Below are positions 1 to 9,659 of a stretch of 64,000 bases of DNA, piece by piece. The DNA is from an uncultured Bacteroidales bacterium (lineage in GTDB: Bacteria; Bacteroidota; Bacteroidia; Bacteroidales; Paludibacteraceae), in assembly GCA_934667275.1 (NCBI GenBank), contig CAKULK010000004.1, positions 1-64,000 of the forward strand, in the 5' to 3' direction. The notes beneath the pieces are model-generated. The model was not told where the DNA came from. It did no database searches and saw only the letters and a program-made list of their open reading frames with translations. Each line of letters opens with the position of its first letter. The first letter of the stretch is position 1. Position numbers and translations under genes: made by a program.

Positions 1-79
1 CCGACAAACGAGTCAACTTTATACGTATTTTAACAAAACAAACACGGAAACGAGTCAACCCGAAAACGGACAAAGCAAA

Positions 80-543
80 GGATATAGCGGTTGCCCCGAA
101 ACGCAACGTCACTCAGCCACCCCGAGAACACCGTGCCGATGATGCCGAGCAAAGCATTGATAGAGATAATCTGCGTAGCCGATGCCAGTTCGTAGCCTTT
201 CGCCTCCTGCAAGTACAGCACGCCCCAGCCATTGACGGCGTAGCGGCTGATGTACATGAACGCCGACGCAAAGGCAAGCACCCACACATACGGGTTGCGC
301 AGCACGGACAGTTGCGCTTTGCCGACAGAGGCGTCACCCGCAGGCTTGTCTTTGGGCATGGAGGGCGAGGGCAGACCCTGCGACTCGGGCGAGTCGTACA
401 GAAAGCATACGATAAGTATCACGCCTATCGCCCCTGCCACCGCGGCACCGATAAAGCCGTATTGCCAACCGAAAAGGCTGACCAAGCCCCCGACAAAGAG
501 AAAGGAAAAGAACTCCCCCAAGTTGTGACTGGCAGAGAAAAAG
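80..543 (-). pseudogene. Internal fragment of an OPA-family (GlpT-like) transporter gene
   Basis: This stretch matches 14564-15027, the middle of the full-length transporter at 14142-15533, in the same orientation. About 13 of 464 bases differ by eye, and the roughly 153 shared residues (from FFSASHNLGEFF to FRGNRYI) are identical, so every difference is silent. The fragment has no start, no end and no first or last membrane segments. An open frame continues into unrelated DNA on both sides (30-647), but those flanks are not transporter sequence. The silent divergence points to an allele kept under selection in another strain, not a duplicate decaying in place. It forms a direct repeat with the full gene around the RHS island. 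An assembly chimera between strains is the main alternative. Confidence 0.9.
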
Positions 544-558
544 ATAATTTTCATTTTC

Positions 559-641
559 TGCCCGTTTTCCGCCTCTTTCTTCCCCCTTTCACCTTCGCGC
601 CAAACAGCAAGGGATAAGCAACCCATAAGCAAGGGATAGAC
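559..641 (+). repeat. Dispersed repeat R1: pyrimidine-rich flank plus 11-bp units
   Basis: A pyrimidine-rich stretch leads into GCCAAACAGC and then three 11-mers: AAGGGATAAGC (609-619), AACCCATAAGC (620-630) and AAGGGATAGAC (631-641). The same arrangement, including the pyrimidine flank, occurs at 58815-58975. A sister form with ATACGC in place of ATAAGC occurs at 22479-22560 and 54370-54427. R1 begins just beyond the broken end of the transporter fragment. Confidence 0.8.
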
Positions 642-762
642 TGCCATTACACAATCCTTTTTCTCTCACTTTTATAATATCTTCACATTTTCATACTACT
701 CTCCCAAGCACCACAAAAACAGCACTGTTACACAATGTTTTTCACTTTTTCTCTCCAAAGTG

Positions 763-793
763 TTGTGTATATCAAAAATACACATTACCTTTG
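763..793 (+). promoter_or_regulatory. Bacteroides-type promoter of the RHS island
   Basis: TTG at 763-765 and TACCTTTG at 786-793 are separated by 20 nt, which matches the primary sigma-factor consensus of this phylum. The first start codon lies about 70 nt downstream. The genes from 866 to about 11000 are nearly contiguous and could be read from this promoter. Confidence 0.7.
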
Positions 794-865
794 CACACGG
801 TTGTGCTCGTATGGCTGCCATAGTGTACATTCGCACATTTCGTTTAACCCTAAAATTCGAGTAGC

Positions 866-1942
866 ATGAGTAGCATACAATCCTTCCGAAAACGATGTAC
901 ATCCATTTCTTTGTGTATAGCAGTAGGTCTCAGTTTCATTTCTCTATCTTTATCCGCCCAATCCCCGCAACTGACCACAGCCACCCACGTGCCCATAGCG
1001 TCCGATAGCCTCGTCATTTACCAGATCCCCTACCGTTCCGTCACAGATAGCGGAAACAATTGTGTATGGGATTTTTCCCGCCCTGCACAACCACCCATAG
1101 AGCGATATGCCGACTTCTATCGTCCCGTACCCAATGACACCACACGTATCGCCAAGCATTTCTATGGTGCCAACCGGTACTACCACCTCTCATCGGACAC
1201 GCTTTTCATCACAGGATATGAGACTCCTACTTTTGCTATCCGCTACACCTCACCCGAAAAACAAATGGTCTTCCCGTTCCGTTATGGCGATAGTGTACAT
1301 AGTACTTTTGCAGGCACAGGCGAATATGCCCACCGCACCACCTTTGCTGCCAATGGCTATACAACCATCCACGCCGATGCCATGGGCAAACTGATGCTGC
1401 CCACCATAACCATAGACACCGCCTTGCGTATCCACACCACGCGATGCTACACTGCCACCGAGCGTGATACCGCCATCATCACCACCGACATCTACCAATG
1501 GTTCTCACCCTTATACCGGTACCCGCTATTGGAGACTATTTGCGAACGGACCACCACGCACAATGATTCCACTGGTGTCACCCTCGCTTTCTACCACGAA
1601 CCCATTGAACTCGACACGCAGCACGAAAACGATACACCCCCTATCGAAATGCGACCCCAAGACACCTCTGACGACGCTAACACGGTATTCACCAATGCCT
1701 CTTTCCTTCCCAACCCTGTTCACGATATGCTCCATATCTCCTACGCCTTGTCGCGCGATGCACGAATATATTTCTCTGTCCACTACAGCGGAGGAACGTG
1801 CTTCCACCAATCCGCCCCTGCGCAGCAAACAGCAGGCGACCATCGAGAAACAATCGACATGACCGCTTTCCCCACAGGGAACTATGTCCTTTACATCCAC
1901 GTGGACGATACCATTCTTTCCCAACCTGTCATCAAATTGTAA
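866..1942 (+). CDS. Secreted protein with a T9SS type A-like sorting domain
   Basis: The 358-residue protein begins with a signal peptide (hydrophobic SISLCIAVGLSFISLSLSA, cleavage expected near residue 31). I do not recognise the central domain, about residues 35-275. The last 75 residues read like a T9SS type A sorting domain: NPVHDMLHISY, then a beta-rich stretch, then FPTGNYVLYIHVDD, ending VIKL. The product is therefore probably passed through the type IX secretion system to the surface or medium, though no T9SS machinery is encoded in this window. It is the first gene of the island. Its stop codon directly abuts the ATG of the first RHS gene, so it is probably co-transcribed with the toxin genes. 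It also shares the phrase EMRPQ with that neighbour. Its role is unknown. Confidence 0.75.
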   Translation: MSSIQSFRKRCTSISLCIAVGLSFISLSLSAQSPQLTTATHVPIASDSLVIYQIPYRSVTDSGNNCVWDFSRPAQPPIERYADFYRPVPNDTTRIAKHFYGANRYYHLSSDTLFITGYETPTFAIRYTSPEKQMVFPFRYGDSVHSTFAGTGEYAHRTTFAANGYTTIHADAMGKLMLPTITIDTALRIHTTRCYTATERDTAIITTDIYQWFSPLYRYPLLETICERTTTHNDSTGVTLAFYHEPIELDTQHENDTPPIEMRPQDTSDDANTVFTNASFLPNPVHDMLHISYALSRDARIYFSVHYSGGTCFHQSAPAQQTAGDHRETIDMTAFPTGNYVLYIHVDDTILSQPVIKL

Positions 1943-4900
1943 ATGCGTATGAAGCAATTTCTACTTTCTATATCTGCTCTGCTATTGCTCGCCACATTTG
2001 TTCTCCATGCGGAGCAAAACGATACACCCCTGCCGACTTTCCATACTCTGTCTGTGTCCCCGCACTACGGACAGATGCACTACGACATCAACCTCTACCA
2101 TCTCCAAGACCACGATTTCGATTGGCTGTTCCGTCTTTCCTATACCAGCGACGGTTTCCGACCGTTTGCCTATTCAGGACCGGTAGGCGAAAATTGGTCA
2201 TTGCACGCAGGAGGTTCTATAACCCGTGAAATCATTGGATTGCCGGATGATATGGATTATTACCATTTCAAGACATCATATAATGATAAGGAATACATAA
2301 AAAAGGGATTCCTGACCATCCTGCGTGATCCGTCGTTTTCAAAACAGACATCAATGTCTTTCTTTGAAGGTGATTTTGAGAAAGGAAGCAAATGGGATAC
2401 AATCATGACCAAATCCCCATCAGATTACACATACGATATGGAAAGTGATATTTACTCATTTTCTTTTAATGGATATGCCGGGCAATTCATAATTGGATTG
2501 GATGGGAAAGCAGTCATCTTGTCGGGAGACTATGTCTCCATAGATTTAACGGATATGGCTATTCAAAAACAAGAACTATATCAAAACGGTGCTGCGGATA
2601 GCCTACCGGAAATGCGACCACAAGAGTCTGTTATCCGCCTGACGACATTAGATGGATATATTTATACATTCGGTAAAAACCAAGCATTGACATATTCACT
2701 CAAATTGCCTCAATATAAATATGAATATCTCAATAGAGCAACCATCCTTGAATGGATGCTGACCGATGTTACTGCTCCCAATGGGCGGCAAATACATTTC
2801 CATTATCGTCCAACCATGCACTCCCTAAGCCCCAATGATTACACGTATCATGCGGCTGTAGAATTCACTCAATATAGTACAGCAGACTCTTCATTTGACC
2901 AGTATTTTCGTTCTGATACAATGGATATGGTTCAGAAGACATGGGCTTCTGATTATCTTGAGTATTCTCTTTTCAAGAAACATTGTATCCGTGACGGATT
3001 GCAGAATATTATGATCGTGGACTCCATCACGACATCCGACAATAGTTTTACCATCCGGTTCCGATATAATCTCCTCCGAAATCAAGTCTATACTTCCGAT
3101 CTATTCTGCCCCCAAGTACCTGAAAATTCCAAGAAATACGAAAGATATTGGAGTGCTAAGAGATATTTCTTGACACGTATGCAGGTTTTTCACGAATCAA
3201 CACTACTGTCAAATTGTGAGTTCTCATATCAACAACTTACAAGTCAGAATACCACTCGCCAATACCTCAAGTCGTTGGAATTGCCGGTAGGAGTTAAGTA
3301 TCTGTTTGAGTACAACACAAGCAATATGGAACGTGTGAACGAAATCAATCACATTGATAGTATCGATATGCAGGGGTATCGAATTTCCGCCCCCACTTTC
3401 GGCTCTTTACAAAAAGTGACGAATCCTTTGGGTGGCGTTACTTTACTCCATTTTTCCGCATGCCGATATGATTCCATACGTATTTTCAAGAAGGAAGCGA
3501 ACAACTATCTTAAATCTGTTGTAAGGTATGAGTCAAATAAAACGATGGTTAATGCAATAGCCATATATTCAATTACCGAGATGGATAACAAAAGCAATCT
3601 CCTATACAAAAAATGTTATGAATATGGAGTTTTTCCGAAAAAAATCGATCCTATATACAAACAAAAACCTGCAGACGACAACTTTATTGACACCACATTT
3701 TGGGGATATAGTTCAGGAATACTAAATGTGAACTATGCCATAGATGTTTCTATAGATCAAGTATCATGGACACATAAGGGGAAATATGCTATTTGTCCGT
3801 ATGTGGCACTATTGGGGACACACATTCAGCCTGTGGAGTATTCCTTTGCCAGAGAAGATATTTATTATGGCAACGCCATTCGCCCTGCATATAGCAACCT
3901 TTATCGGTACGATAACACGGATGATCATTTAACCTTCAAAGCAAAAACCTATGGTTATATAGGCTACAAAGATATATTAGACGCATACGCATACATTTCA
4001 CAATCCAAAAGAAGGGAATCTCTGGTTGTTACAGAGCAATATGATGCTACGGGAATACACACGCACAATGTTTATCGATATTACCCCTTTGTCATACCCG
4101 CTACAGAACCGGATGATGTGTATTATTCTTACTCTCCCTTTATGGCTCGTTGGTACGCTGCACGAACAAAAAGTACTGCATTCAAAATCTATGTCTCCAA
4201 AAAACACATGGTAGAAAAACAAACTACACTTTACGAAACAAACGGCACACACACTATCAATACAACGTATGACAGGGATAACTACGGACGACTAACTCAT
4301 CAAACCATTAATGATGGTGATAAAGAGACCTTTCTCCACTATAGTTATCCGGATGATTTGTTTTTTGATTATGATGGTAGATTAGAGGATATTTTTACCA
4401 TTGGATATTGGGGATTAACGCAAATGTCGCGTATCAACACCCCTGTTGAGATTGTTCATGGTTTCACTCTCCATGGGAAGAACTATATTACTGGCGGACA
4501 AATCAATCTCTACAAAGCATATAACCAATACATAGAAATAGATGGTTCCGCGATACAATCTGTCAATAACACATCGGGTATCCCAGAAATTCCTATGCCC
4601 TATACGGCTTCATATGCTACCTTGCAGTTAGCCCTATCGGCTCCTGTCTTGCAATCGGATTTTACGCCGTTAACTATCCAAAACGGGAAACTCCGCTACG
4701 ACAGCCGCTACGAGACAACCTCCACCTGCACCTACGATAGCCGTCTCCGGCTGACCTCTACCACCCCAGTGGGACACCCCACCACTACCTACACATGGGA
4801 CGACAAAGGGTTGAATATCATCTCCGAGACCACTGGCTCCATGACCACCCGTTACACGCATATCCCCTACGTCGGTATCTCTTCTGTCACCTCGCCGCAA

Positions 4901-5020
4901 GGCATCATCACCTACTACTCCTACGACACGTTAGGCAATGTCACCGAGGTCTGGCAATACAGGAATGGCAAAAAGGTCATCCTGCAAGCCTTTAAGTATC
5001 ACTACCAAAGCCAGCAATAG
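1943..5020 (+). CDS. Secreted RHS/YD-repeat family protein lacking an RHS core
   Basis: The 1025-residue protein has a signal peptide (MKQFLLSISALLLLATFVLHA) and many short Tyr-rich strands. C-terminal YD-type repeats such as YDSRLRLTSTT and YDTLGNVTEVWQY occupy about residues 915-1015. It ends without the RHS core or a toxin tip, and the next RHS gene starts three bases after its stop. It may supply the N-terminal half of a split shell for the 1355-residue protein, which is an inference from order and spacing. Base composition changes inside the gene: about 2220-4650 is visibly richer in A+T than both ends, as if the middle had been exchanged. The ATG directly after the upstream stop is used here; a second ATG at 1949 is equally possible. 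Confidence 0.75.
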   Translation: MRMKQFLLSISALLLLATFVLHAEQNDTPLPTFHTLSVSPHYGQMHYDINLYHLQDHDFDWLFRLSYTSDGFRPFAYSGPVGENWSLHAGGSITREIIGLPDDMDYYHFKTSYNDKEYIKKGFLTILRDPSFSKQTSMSFFEGDFEKGSKWDTIMTKSPSDYTYDMESDIYSFSFNGYAGQFIIGLDGKAVILSGDYVSIDLTDMAIQKQELYQNGAADSLPEMRPQESVIRLTTLDGYIYTFGKNQALTYSLKLPQYKYEYLNRATILEWMLTDVTAPNGRQIHFHYRPTMHSLSPNDYTYHAAVEFTQYSTADSSFDQYFRSDTMDMVQKTWASDYLEYSLFKKHCIRDGLQNIMIVDSITTSDNSFTIRFRYNLLRNQVYTSDLFCPQVPENSKKYERYWSAKRYFLTRMQVFHESTLLSNCEFSYQQLTSQNTTRQYLKSLELPVGVKYLFEYNTSNMERVNEINHIDSIDMQGYRISAPTFGSLQKVTNPLGGVTLLHFSACRYDSIRIFKKEANNYLKSVVRYESNKTMVNAIAIYSITEMDNKSNLLYKKCYEYGVFPKKIDPIYKQKPADDNFIDTTFWGYSSGILNVNYAIDVSIDQVSWTHKGKYAICPYVALLGTHIQPVEYSFAREDIYYGNAIRPAYSNLYRYDNTDDHLTFKAKTYGYIGYKDILDAYAYISQSKRRESLVVTEQYDATGIHTHNVYRYYPFVIPATEPDDVYYSYSPFMARWYAARTKSTAFKIYVSKKHMVEKQTTLYETNGTHTINTTYDRDNYGRLTHQTINDGDKETFLHYSYPDDLFFDYDGRLEDIFTIGYWGLTQMSRINTPVEIVHGFTLHGKNYITGGQINLYKAYNQYIEIDGSAIQSVNNTSGIPEIPMPYTASYATLQLALSAPVLQSDFTPLTIQNGKLRYDSRYETTSTCTYDSRLRLTSTTPVGHPTTTYTWDDKGLNIISETTGSMTTRYTHIPYVGISSVTSPQGIITYYSYDTLGNVTEVWQYRNGKKVILQAFKYHYQSQQ

Positions 5021-5022
5021 CC

Positions 5023-8000
5023 ATGAAACGCCACCTCCTACTGTCTGTCCTTTGGTGCATGATGCCTTTCTGCCTATGGGCATCGCCCTCGGCTGTCATC
5101 AGCCAAATCATGTACGATACACCGCTCAATGAGCAGATTATTATACCCCCGTACAGCAATGGGGAGTTTATCGAACTCTTCAACATTAGCGGTTCCTCAC
5201 TCTCGTTATCAGGTTGGTCTCTCTACGGCGATGGCAAGACCGAGAAATACATCTTTCCCGCCGGCACCACCTTGGATGCGGGCAAGCACCTCATTATTGC
5301 CTATCGCCACAAGCGTACCCCCGATTTCACACTCTCCGACCTCTATGGCAGTGCGGTGAGCGGCAAAGCCGTCCTTTATCAGAACACCCTCGTACTGAGC
5401 AACAGCGGCGAGAGTATTCTCCTTCGTGATGCTGACGGCACCGTAGTGGACAGTATCTACTACGACGGCACCTCCCACAAACTCAAGCCCGACCGCCTCA
5501 GTGCTACCAACCAAGACAGCATCGCAGGCAGCCTGTGCCGTAGCCTTCTGCGCACCAAGGTGGCGTATGATTCCTACGGATATGCCGTTACCGACAACAG
5601 CCATTGGCAGACACGCGATGTCAGTTTCGGAACTAACACCCCTGCGCGAACAGAGTACATCACCTCCGATTTCTACTGGAGTGCCACGCAGACCACGCCT
5701 GCGAATAGCAACTATGTCATCAGCGTCACGCCGTTGGACGAGAACAGCAGTATCTCTTTCGAGAACGGCAAAGTGCGGCTGGAGAACGGCAAACGTGCGG
5801 TAGTGTCTGTCCGTTATTTCGACGAACTCAACCGTCCCTTCCAGCAAACCGTCAAAGCGGCATCGCCCGAGCACAACGACATCGTCTCCTACACCGAATA
5901 CGACAACAACCGCACCATACGCCAATGGCAACCTGTTGCCGCCAACGGCACACGCCCTTTGTCGGTAACCTCTGTTCAGTCCCTTGCAGAAAGTCAGTAC
6001 AGCGACGATGCCCCCTATCAAAGCACCGTCAAAGAGAAATGGAGCAATGGGCGCACTGTCCGTGCCACCACGGCAGGCGAAGCCTACCAGAATCACCAAG
6101 CCACCACCGCCTACCTCGTCAATGATGCTGCCATACCCCGTTTCACCATTACCGACAACGGTTTCCACGCTGACGGAGAATACGCAATAGGAGCCCTCCA
6201 TGTCACCACAACCACCGACCCCGACGGCAAACAGGCATCCGTGTTCCAAGATGTCATGGGGCGCACCGTCCTTATCAGGCAAGGCACCGACCACGACACC
6301 TACTACCTCTACGACGACCTTGGTCGGCTGCGCTACACCTTGCCGCCTGCTGTCTCGCAGCACCTGTCGTCCTCGTCTTCTTTCACCGATACCGACAGCC
6401 TCCTGCGGCAGTTCGCCTATATCTACCACTATGACAAGCGCGGACATGTCATTCGCAAGCATATTCCGGGTGCGGAAGATGTCTATACGGTCTATGACAA
6501 GGCGGGGCGTCTTGTCCTGCAGCAGAACGGCAACCAGCGTGCACGGGGTAACTACTGGACGGTTCTCAAATACGATTCGTATGGTCGTCTTGCGTACACA
6601 GCCGAGGTGGATACACGTTCATCGGATGATTTGCAGGATATGGTGGATAGTTTCTCGGAATGGGTTGTCGTAGAGAGATTCTCTAACTCTACGCAAAACC
6701 ACCCTATGGAGAACACAGGCTACTCACGCGGGTACTATCACAACCGCCCTACGAAACTGCTCACCGTCAACTACTACGACACCTACGACTTTCTGCAACT
6801 CTTGCCCGCCGATACGGCTGCCATGCTCCAATACCAAACCAAGTCAGGTTATGACTCCCGTCACGAAAACACCCTCGGTATGCTCACGGGTACACGCACC
6901 TATAATCTGTCCGACAACCGCTATACCGCTACCGCTTATTACTACGATACACAGGGACGTGTCATTCAGTCGCGTAGCACCAGCATCGTCAGCGGGTACA
7001 ACATCACCTATACTGCCTACAACTTCGATGGCTCCGTGCGGCAGACGCTTTCCGAGCAAGGCAACCCCGAAAGCCCCATGCAGGAGCAGTACACCTACTC
7101 CTACGACCATGTAGGTCGTCCCGCACAGGTGCTATATGCGCACAGCAATGAGCCCGCAATACGGCTCTCGGAAAACATATACGATGAGCATGGGCAATTG
7201 TCCACCCGCTTCCGTCATAATCGTGCCGACACCACCTTCTATGCCCGCGATGTACGGGGTGCCCTCACGGCTTCTGTGAATAGTCGTTTCAGCGAGCGTC
7301 TGTTCTATGGGGATTCCATTCCCCAAGGAGCCACTGCGTGCTACAACGGCAACATCGCCGCTGCTACCATCACCAACGGTGACTCCACACTCACTTTCGG
7401 CTACACCTACGATGCTTACAACCGTCTCACCGAGAGTCTCCACCTGCAAGGCAACCAAGCCCGTTCCTCCGAGTTCTTCCAGTTCGACAACATGGGCAAC
7501 ATCACCCGCCTGCAACGCCATACATTGGATAATCGCCTTATAGACGACTTGCAGTTTGCCTATTCGGGCAACCAAGTCACCGCTATCACCGACTACGCAG
7601 GCAGTCTCGACCGTTACGACACCAAGGAGTACACCGACCGCAGTACGTCAGCCAACACCGTTGAGCAACGCTACGACGCCAATGGCAACCTTACCGTGGA
7701 CTTGGACCGAGGCATACAGCGTATCCGATACAACATTCTCAATCTCCCCGACACGGTGTTCTTCACCAACGGCAACCGCCTTATCAACTCCTATGATGCC
7801 ACAGGACGCAGATGGCAGTCGCAAACTATCACCTTGCGCGAAAGCGAAGTAATGCCCACTGACGATGGCACGGTTTTTGACGCTGCCATATCAAGCGTAT
7901 CACTCACACAATACGATGGCACCATGGAATATCGGTACACAACTTCTCGCAATACTCCGAATAGTGACTTTGCATTGGTTAACCGTATTGTGCATAATGC

Positions 8001-9090
8001 AGAAGGCTATGTGCAATATACCTATAGTCGTTCTTCTGCTATTCCGAAACCGCAGATGCCACCAAGACTACCAATAGTCATACAGACGCAATACTACTAT
8101 CACCGTGACCATTTGGGTAATAATTGTGTCGTATGGGATGCAACAAACGACAGCATTGCTCAGCGCACATGGTATTACGCCAGCGGCACGCCGATGTCTA
8201 TCAGCACCACGCAAGGAGTGCAGCCATACAAGTACAACGGCAAAGAGTATGTCGAAGCACACGGATACGACACCTACGACTATGGCTTCCGAGGTTACTA
8301 CGCCACCATCGGTCGTTTCACATCCATTGACCCTCTCACCGAGCGCACTCCATGGAAAAGCCCATACACCTACGCCAATAATAATTGGGTAAAACTCATT
8401 GACTATGCGGGTTTATTCGGAATGGATAAAGATGCCTTTGCATCCAATTTTACAGTAGTGAATAAAGACTATAAAGTCATCTATCACGATGATGATAATG
8501 GTAGTGGAGTGTATATGTGGTTGGGAGATGACGACTTTGAGTTCGGCGAAAATGGAAATATACCTTGGGGATTGCTTGACCTTCTCGGATGGGAATTGCC
8601 CTATGCTACATATTTCACAGGGGCAGCATGCCTATATGTAACTTTTGATGTAAATCAAGGAGGATATGGAGCAGGACCTTATGTGTCTGCCCAAATTATG
8701 AAAGGGAATAGGTTGGCATCACGAAGCGATTTAACAGAATGGATGATGAGAGTTCCATCTTCAGTAAAGTTAGCCTGCGCATTGGGTATAGAAACCATAC
8801 AATCACTTATTCTTGATCGTATAGGTGGCTATGCACCATATATTGCAACAGGAATAGAATTGAGTACTAATGCCTACAATTTTCAACTCCAGAATGACCA
8901 ATCGAAATACCTTATAGCGTATTCTACTACATTTTCTTTATTTTCTTTAGTTGGCGGTCTTCCTGTTGTTCTTACGGCTACGCTGGGAGAATATGCAGTG
9001 ACCGCATTTGCAGATTTGATGTCAGAACAAATCTTCCCTTCCATAAATGGTTATATATACAATGCCTACTATGAAGCCTATGCCTACTAA
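5023..9090 (+). CDS. RHS polymorphic toxin with N-terminal lamin-tail domain
   Basis: The 1355-residue protein has a signal peptide (about 1-21), a lamin-tail-like domain (about 24-120, with GEFIELFN and LSLSGWSLYGDG), long YD repeats (about 250-950), and an RHS core from YYYHRDHLGN (about residue 1024) through GRFTSIDP to DYAG (1127-1130). RHS proteins typically build a hollow shell that holds a variable C-terminal toxin released after the core. Here the tip is residues 1131-1355. It has two long hydrophobic stretches (about 1255-1280 and 1298-1335) and no nuclease motif that I recognise, so a membrane-acting toxin is likely. DNA for the tip and for the genes after it is AT-richer than the RHS body, as expected for exchanged tips. 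The downstream membrane protein fits an immunity role. Confidence 0.85.
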   Translation: MKRHLLLSVLWCMMPFCLWASPSAVISQIMYDTPLNEQIIIPPYSNGEFIELFNISGSSLSLSGWSLYGDGKTEKYIFPAGTTLDAGKHLIIAYRHKRTPDFTLSDLYGSAVSGKAVLYQNTLVLSNSGESILLRDADGTVVDSIYYDGTSHKLKPDRLSATNQDSIAGSLCRSLLRTKVAYDSYGYAVTDNSHWQTRDVSFGTNTPARTEYITSDFYWSATQTTPANSNYVISVTPLDENSSISFENGKVRLENGKRAVVSVRYFDELNRPFQQTVKAASPEHNDIVSYTEYDNNRTIRQWQPVAANGTRPLSVTSVQSLAESQYSDDAPYQSTVKEKWSNGRTVRATTAGEAYQNHQATTAYLVNDAAIPRFTITDNGFHADGEYAIGALHVTTTTDPDGKQASVFQDVMGRTVLIRQGTDHDTYYLYDDLGRLRYTLPPAVSQHLSSSSSFTDTDSLLRQFAYIYHYDKRGHVIRKHIPGAEDVYTVYDKAGRLVLQQNGNQRARGNYWTVLKYDSYGRLAYTAEVDTRSSDDLQDMVDSFSEWVVVERFSNSTQNHPMENTGYSRGYYHNRPTKLLTVNYYDTYDFLQLLPADTAAMLQYQTKSGYDSRHENTLGMLTGTRTYNLSDNRYTATAYYYDTQGRVIQSRSTSIVSGYNITYTAYNFDGSVRQTLSEQGNPESPMQEQYTYSYDHVGRPAQVLYAHSNEPAIRLSENIYDEHGQLSTRFRHNRADTTFYARDVRGALTASVNSRFSERLFYGDSIPQGATACYNGNIAAATITNGDSTLTFGYTYDAYNRLTESLHLQGNQARSSEFFQFDNMGNITRLQRHTLDNRLIDDLQFAYSGNQVTAITDYAGSLDRYDTKEYTDRSTSANTVEQRYDANGNLTVDLDRGIQRIRYNILNLPDTVFFTNGNRLINSYDATGRRWQSQTITLRESEVMPTDDGTVFDAAISSVSLTQYDGTMEYRYTTSRNTPNSDFALVNRIVHNAEGYVQYTYSRSSAIPKPQMPPRLPIVIQTQYYYHRDHLGNNCVVWDATNDSIAQRTWYYASGTPMSISTTQGVQPYKYNGKEYVEAHGYDTYDYGFRGYYATIGRFTSIDPLTERTPWKSPYTYANNNWVKLIDYAGLFGMDKDAFASNFTVVNKDYKVIYHDDDNGSGVYMWLGDDDFEFGENGNIPWGLLDLLGWELPYATYFTGAACLYVTFDVNQGGYGAGPYVSAQIMKGNRLASRSDLTEWMMRVPSSVKLACALGIETIQSLILDRIGGYAPYIATGIELSTNAYNFQLQNDQSKYLIAYSTTFSLFSLVGGLPVVLTATLGEYAVTAFADLMSEQIFPSINGYIYNAYYEAYAY

Positions 9091-9601
9091 TAATATAAAA
9101 ACATATCGACTGACGACACGGGATATTATTCTGAAACTACCCCGTGATTTACTATTTCCAACACTTTGTACAGGACTTGCACTATTTTATTGGTACAAGT
9201 TGGGTTGGGATTGGATATTTGGAATCATATATGTATTCATTATCTGTTTCGGCTTATACCAATATTACGTAGTATATACGCATTGGCATCATAGTAAAAA
9301 CATGGTCATTATTTATAACAAAACTACAGGTGAGGTTATATATAGAAACCGCAATGATTCATTCTCTTTTTTTCTAACAGATGTGGCTATATTAGAGAGT
9401 AGAACACCTAACCGATTCGGTTATCACTATGCTCGTTATTTTGGCTGGTTGGATAGTTATATACTAACTATTAACCGAGTTCATAGAACACTCTCCATTT
9501 CGTCATTATTATCCATTGATGAAATTATTGACAAATTAAACGAACTTGATTCTTGTCGGTGTATCACAAATTATACCTATTTTTGCCATTTAGAGGCATA
9601 G
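9080..9601 (+). CDS. Candidate immunity protein, two-TM membrane protein
   Basis: I chose the ATG at 9080 because MPTNNIKTYRL aligns with MSPDNTTTYQL in the paralogue that follows. Earlier in-frame ATGs (9047, 9062, 9071) lie inside the toxin gene. The product is 173 residues. Two membrane segments (about 25-65, around LLFPTLCTGLALFYW and IFGIIYVFIICFGLY) are followed by a beta-rich soluble domain that resembles bacterial PH-like domains in pattern. The start overlaps the toxin stop by 11 nt, which suggests translational coupling. Position directly after an RHS tip and a membrane location, matching the hydrophobic tip, make it the likely immunity protein. No function has been shown. Confidence 0.7.
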   Translation: MPTNNIKTYRLTTRDIILKLPRDLLFPTLCTGLALFYWYKLGWDWIFGIIYVFIICFGLYQYYVVYTHWHHSKNMVIIYNKTTGEVIYRNRNDSFSFFLTDVAILESRTPNRFGYHYARYFGWLDSYILTINRVHRTLSISSLLSIDEIIDKLNELDSCRCITNYTYFCHLEA

Positions 9602-9659
9602 AATTTATCTCAAAATTTCATACATGTCCTGCTGGTATATAATTATTATCCAACTGCTT

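Noticed and set aside
30..647. A 205-residue transporter protein
   Set aside because: Only 80-543 is transporter sequence. The ends are read from repeat R1 and unrelated DNA, and most membrane segments are missing.
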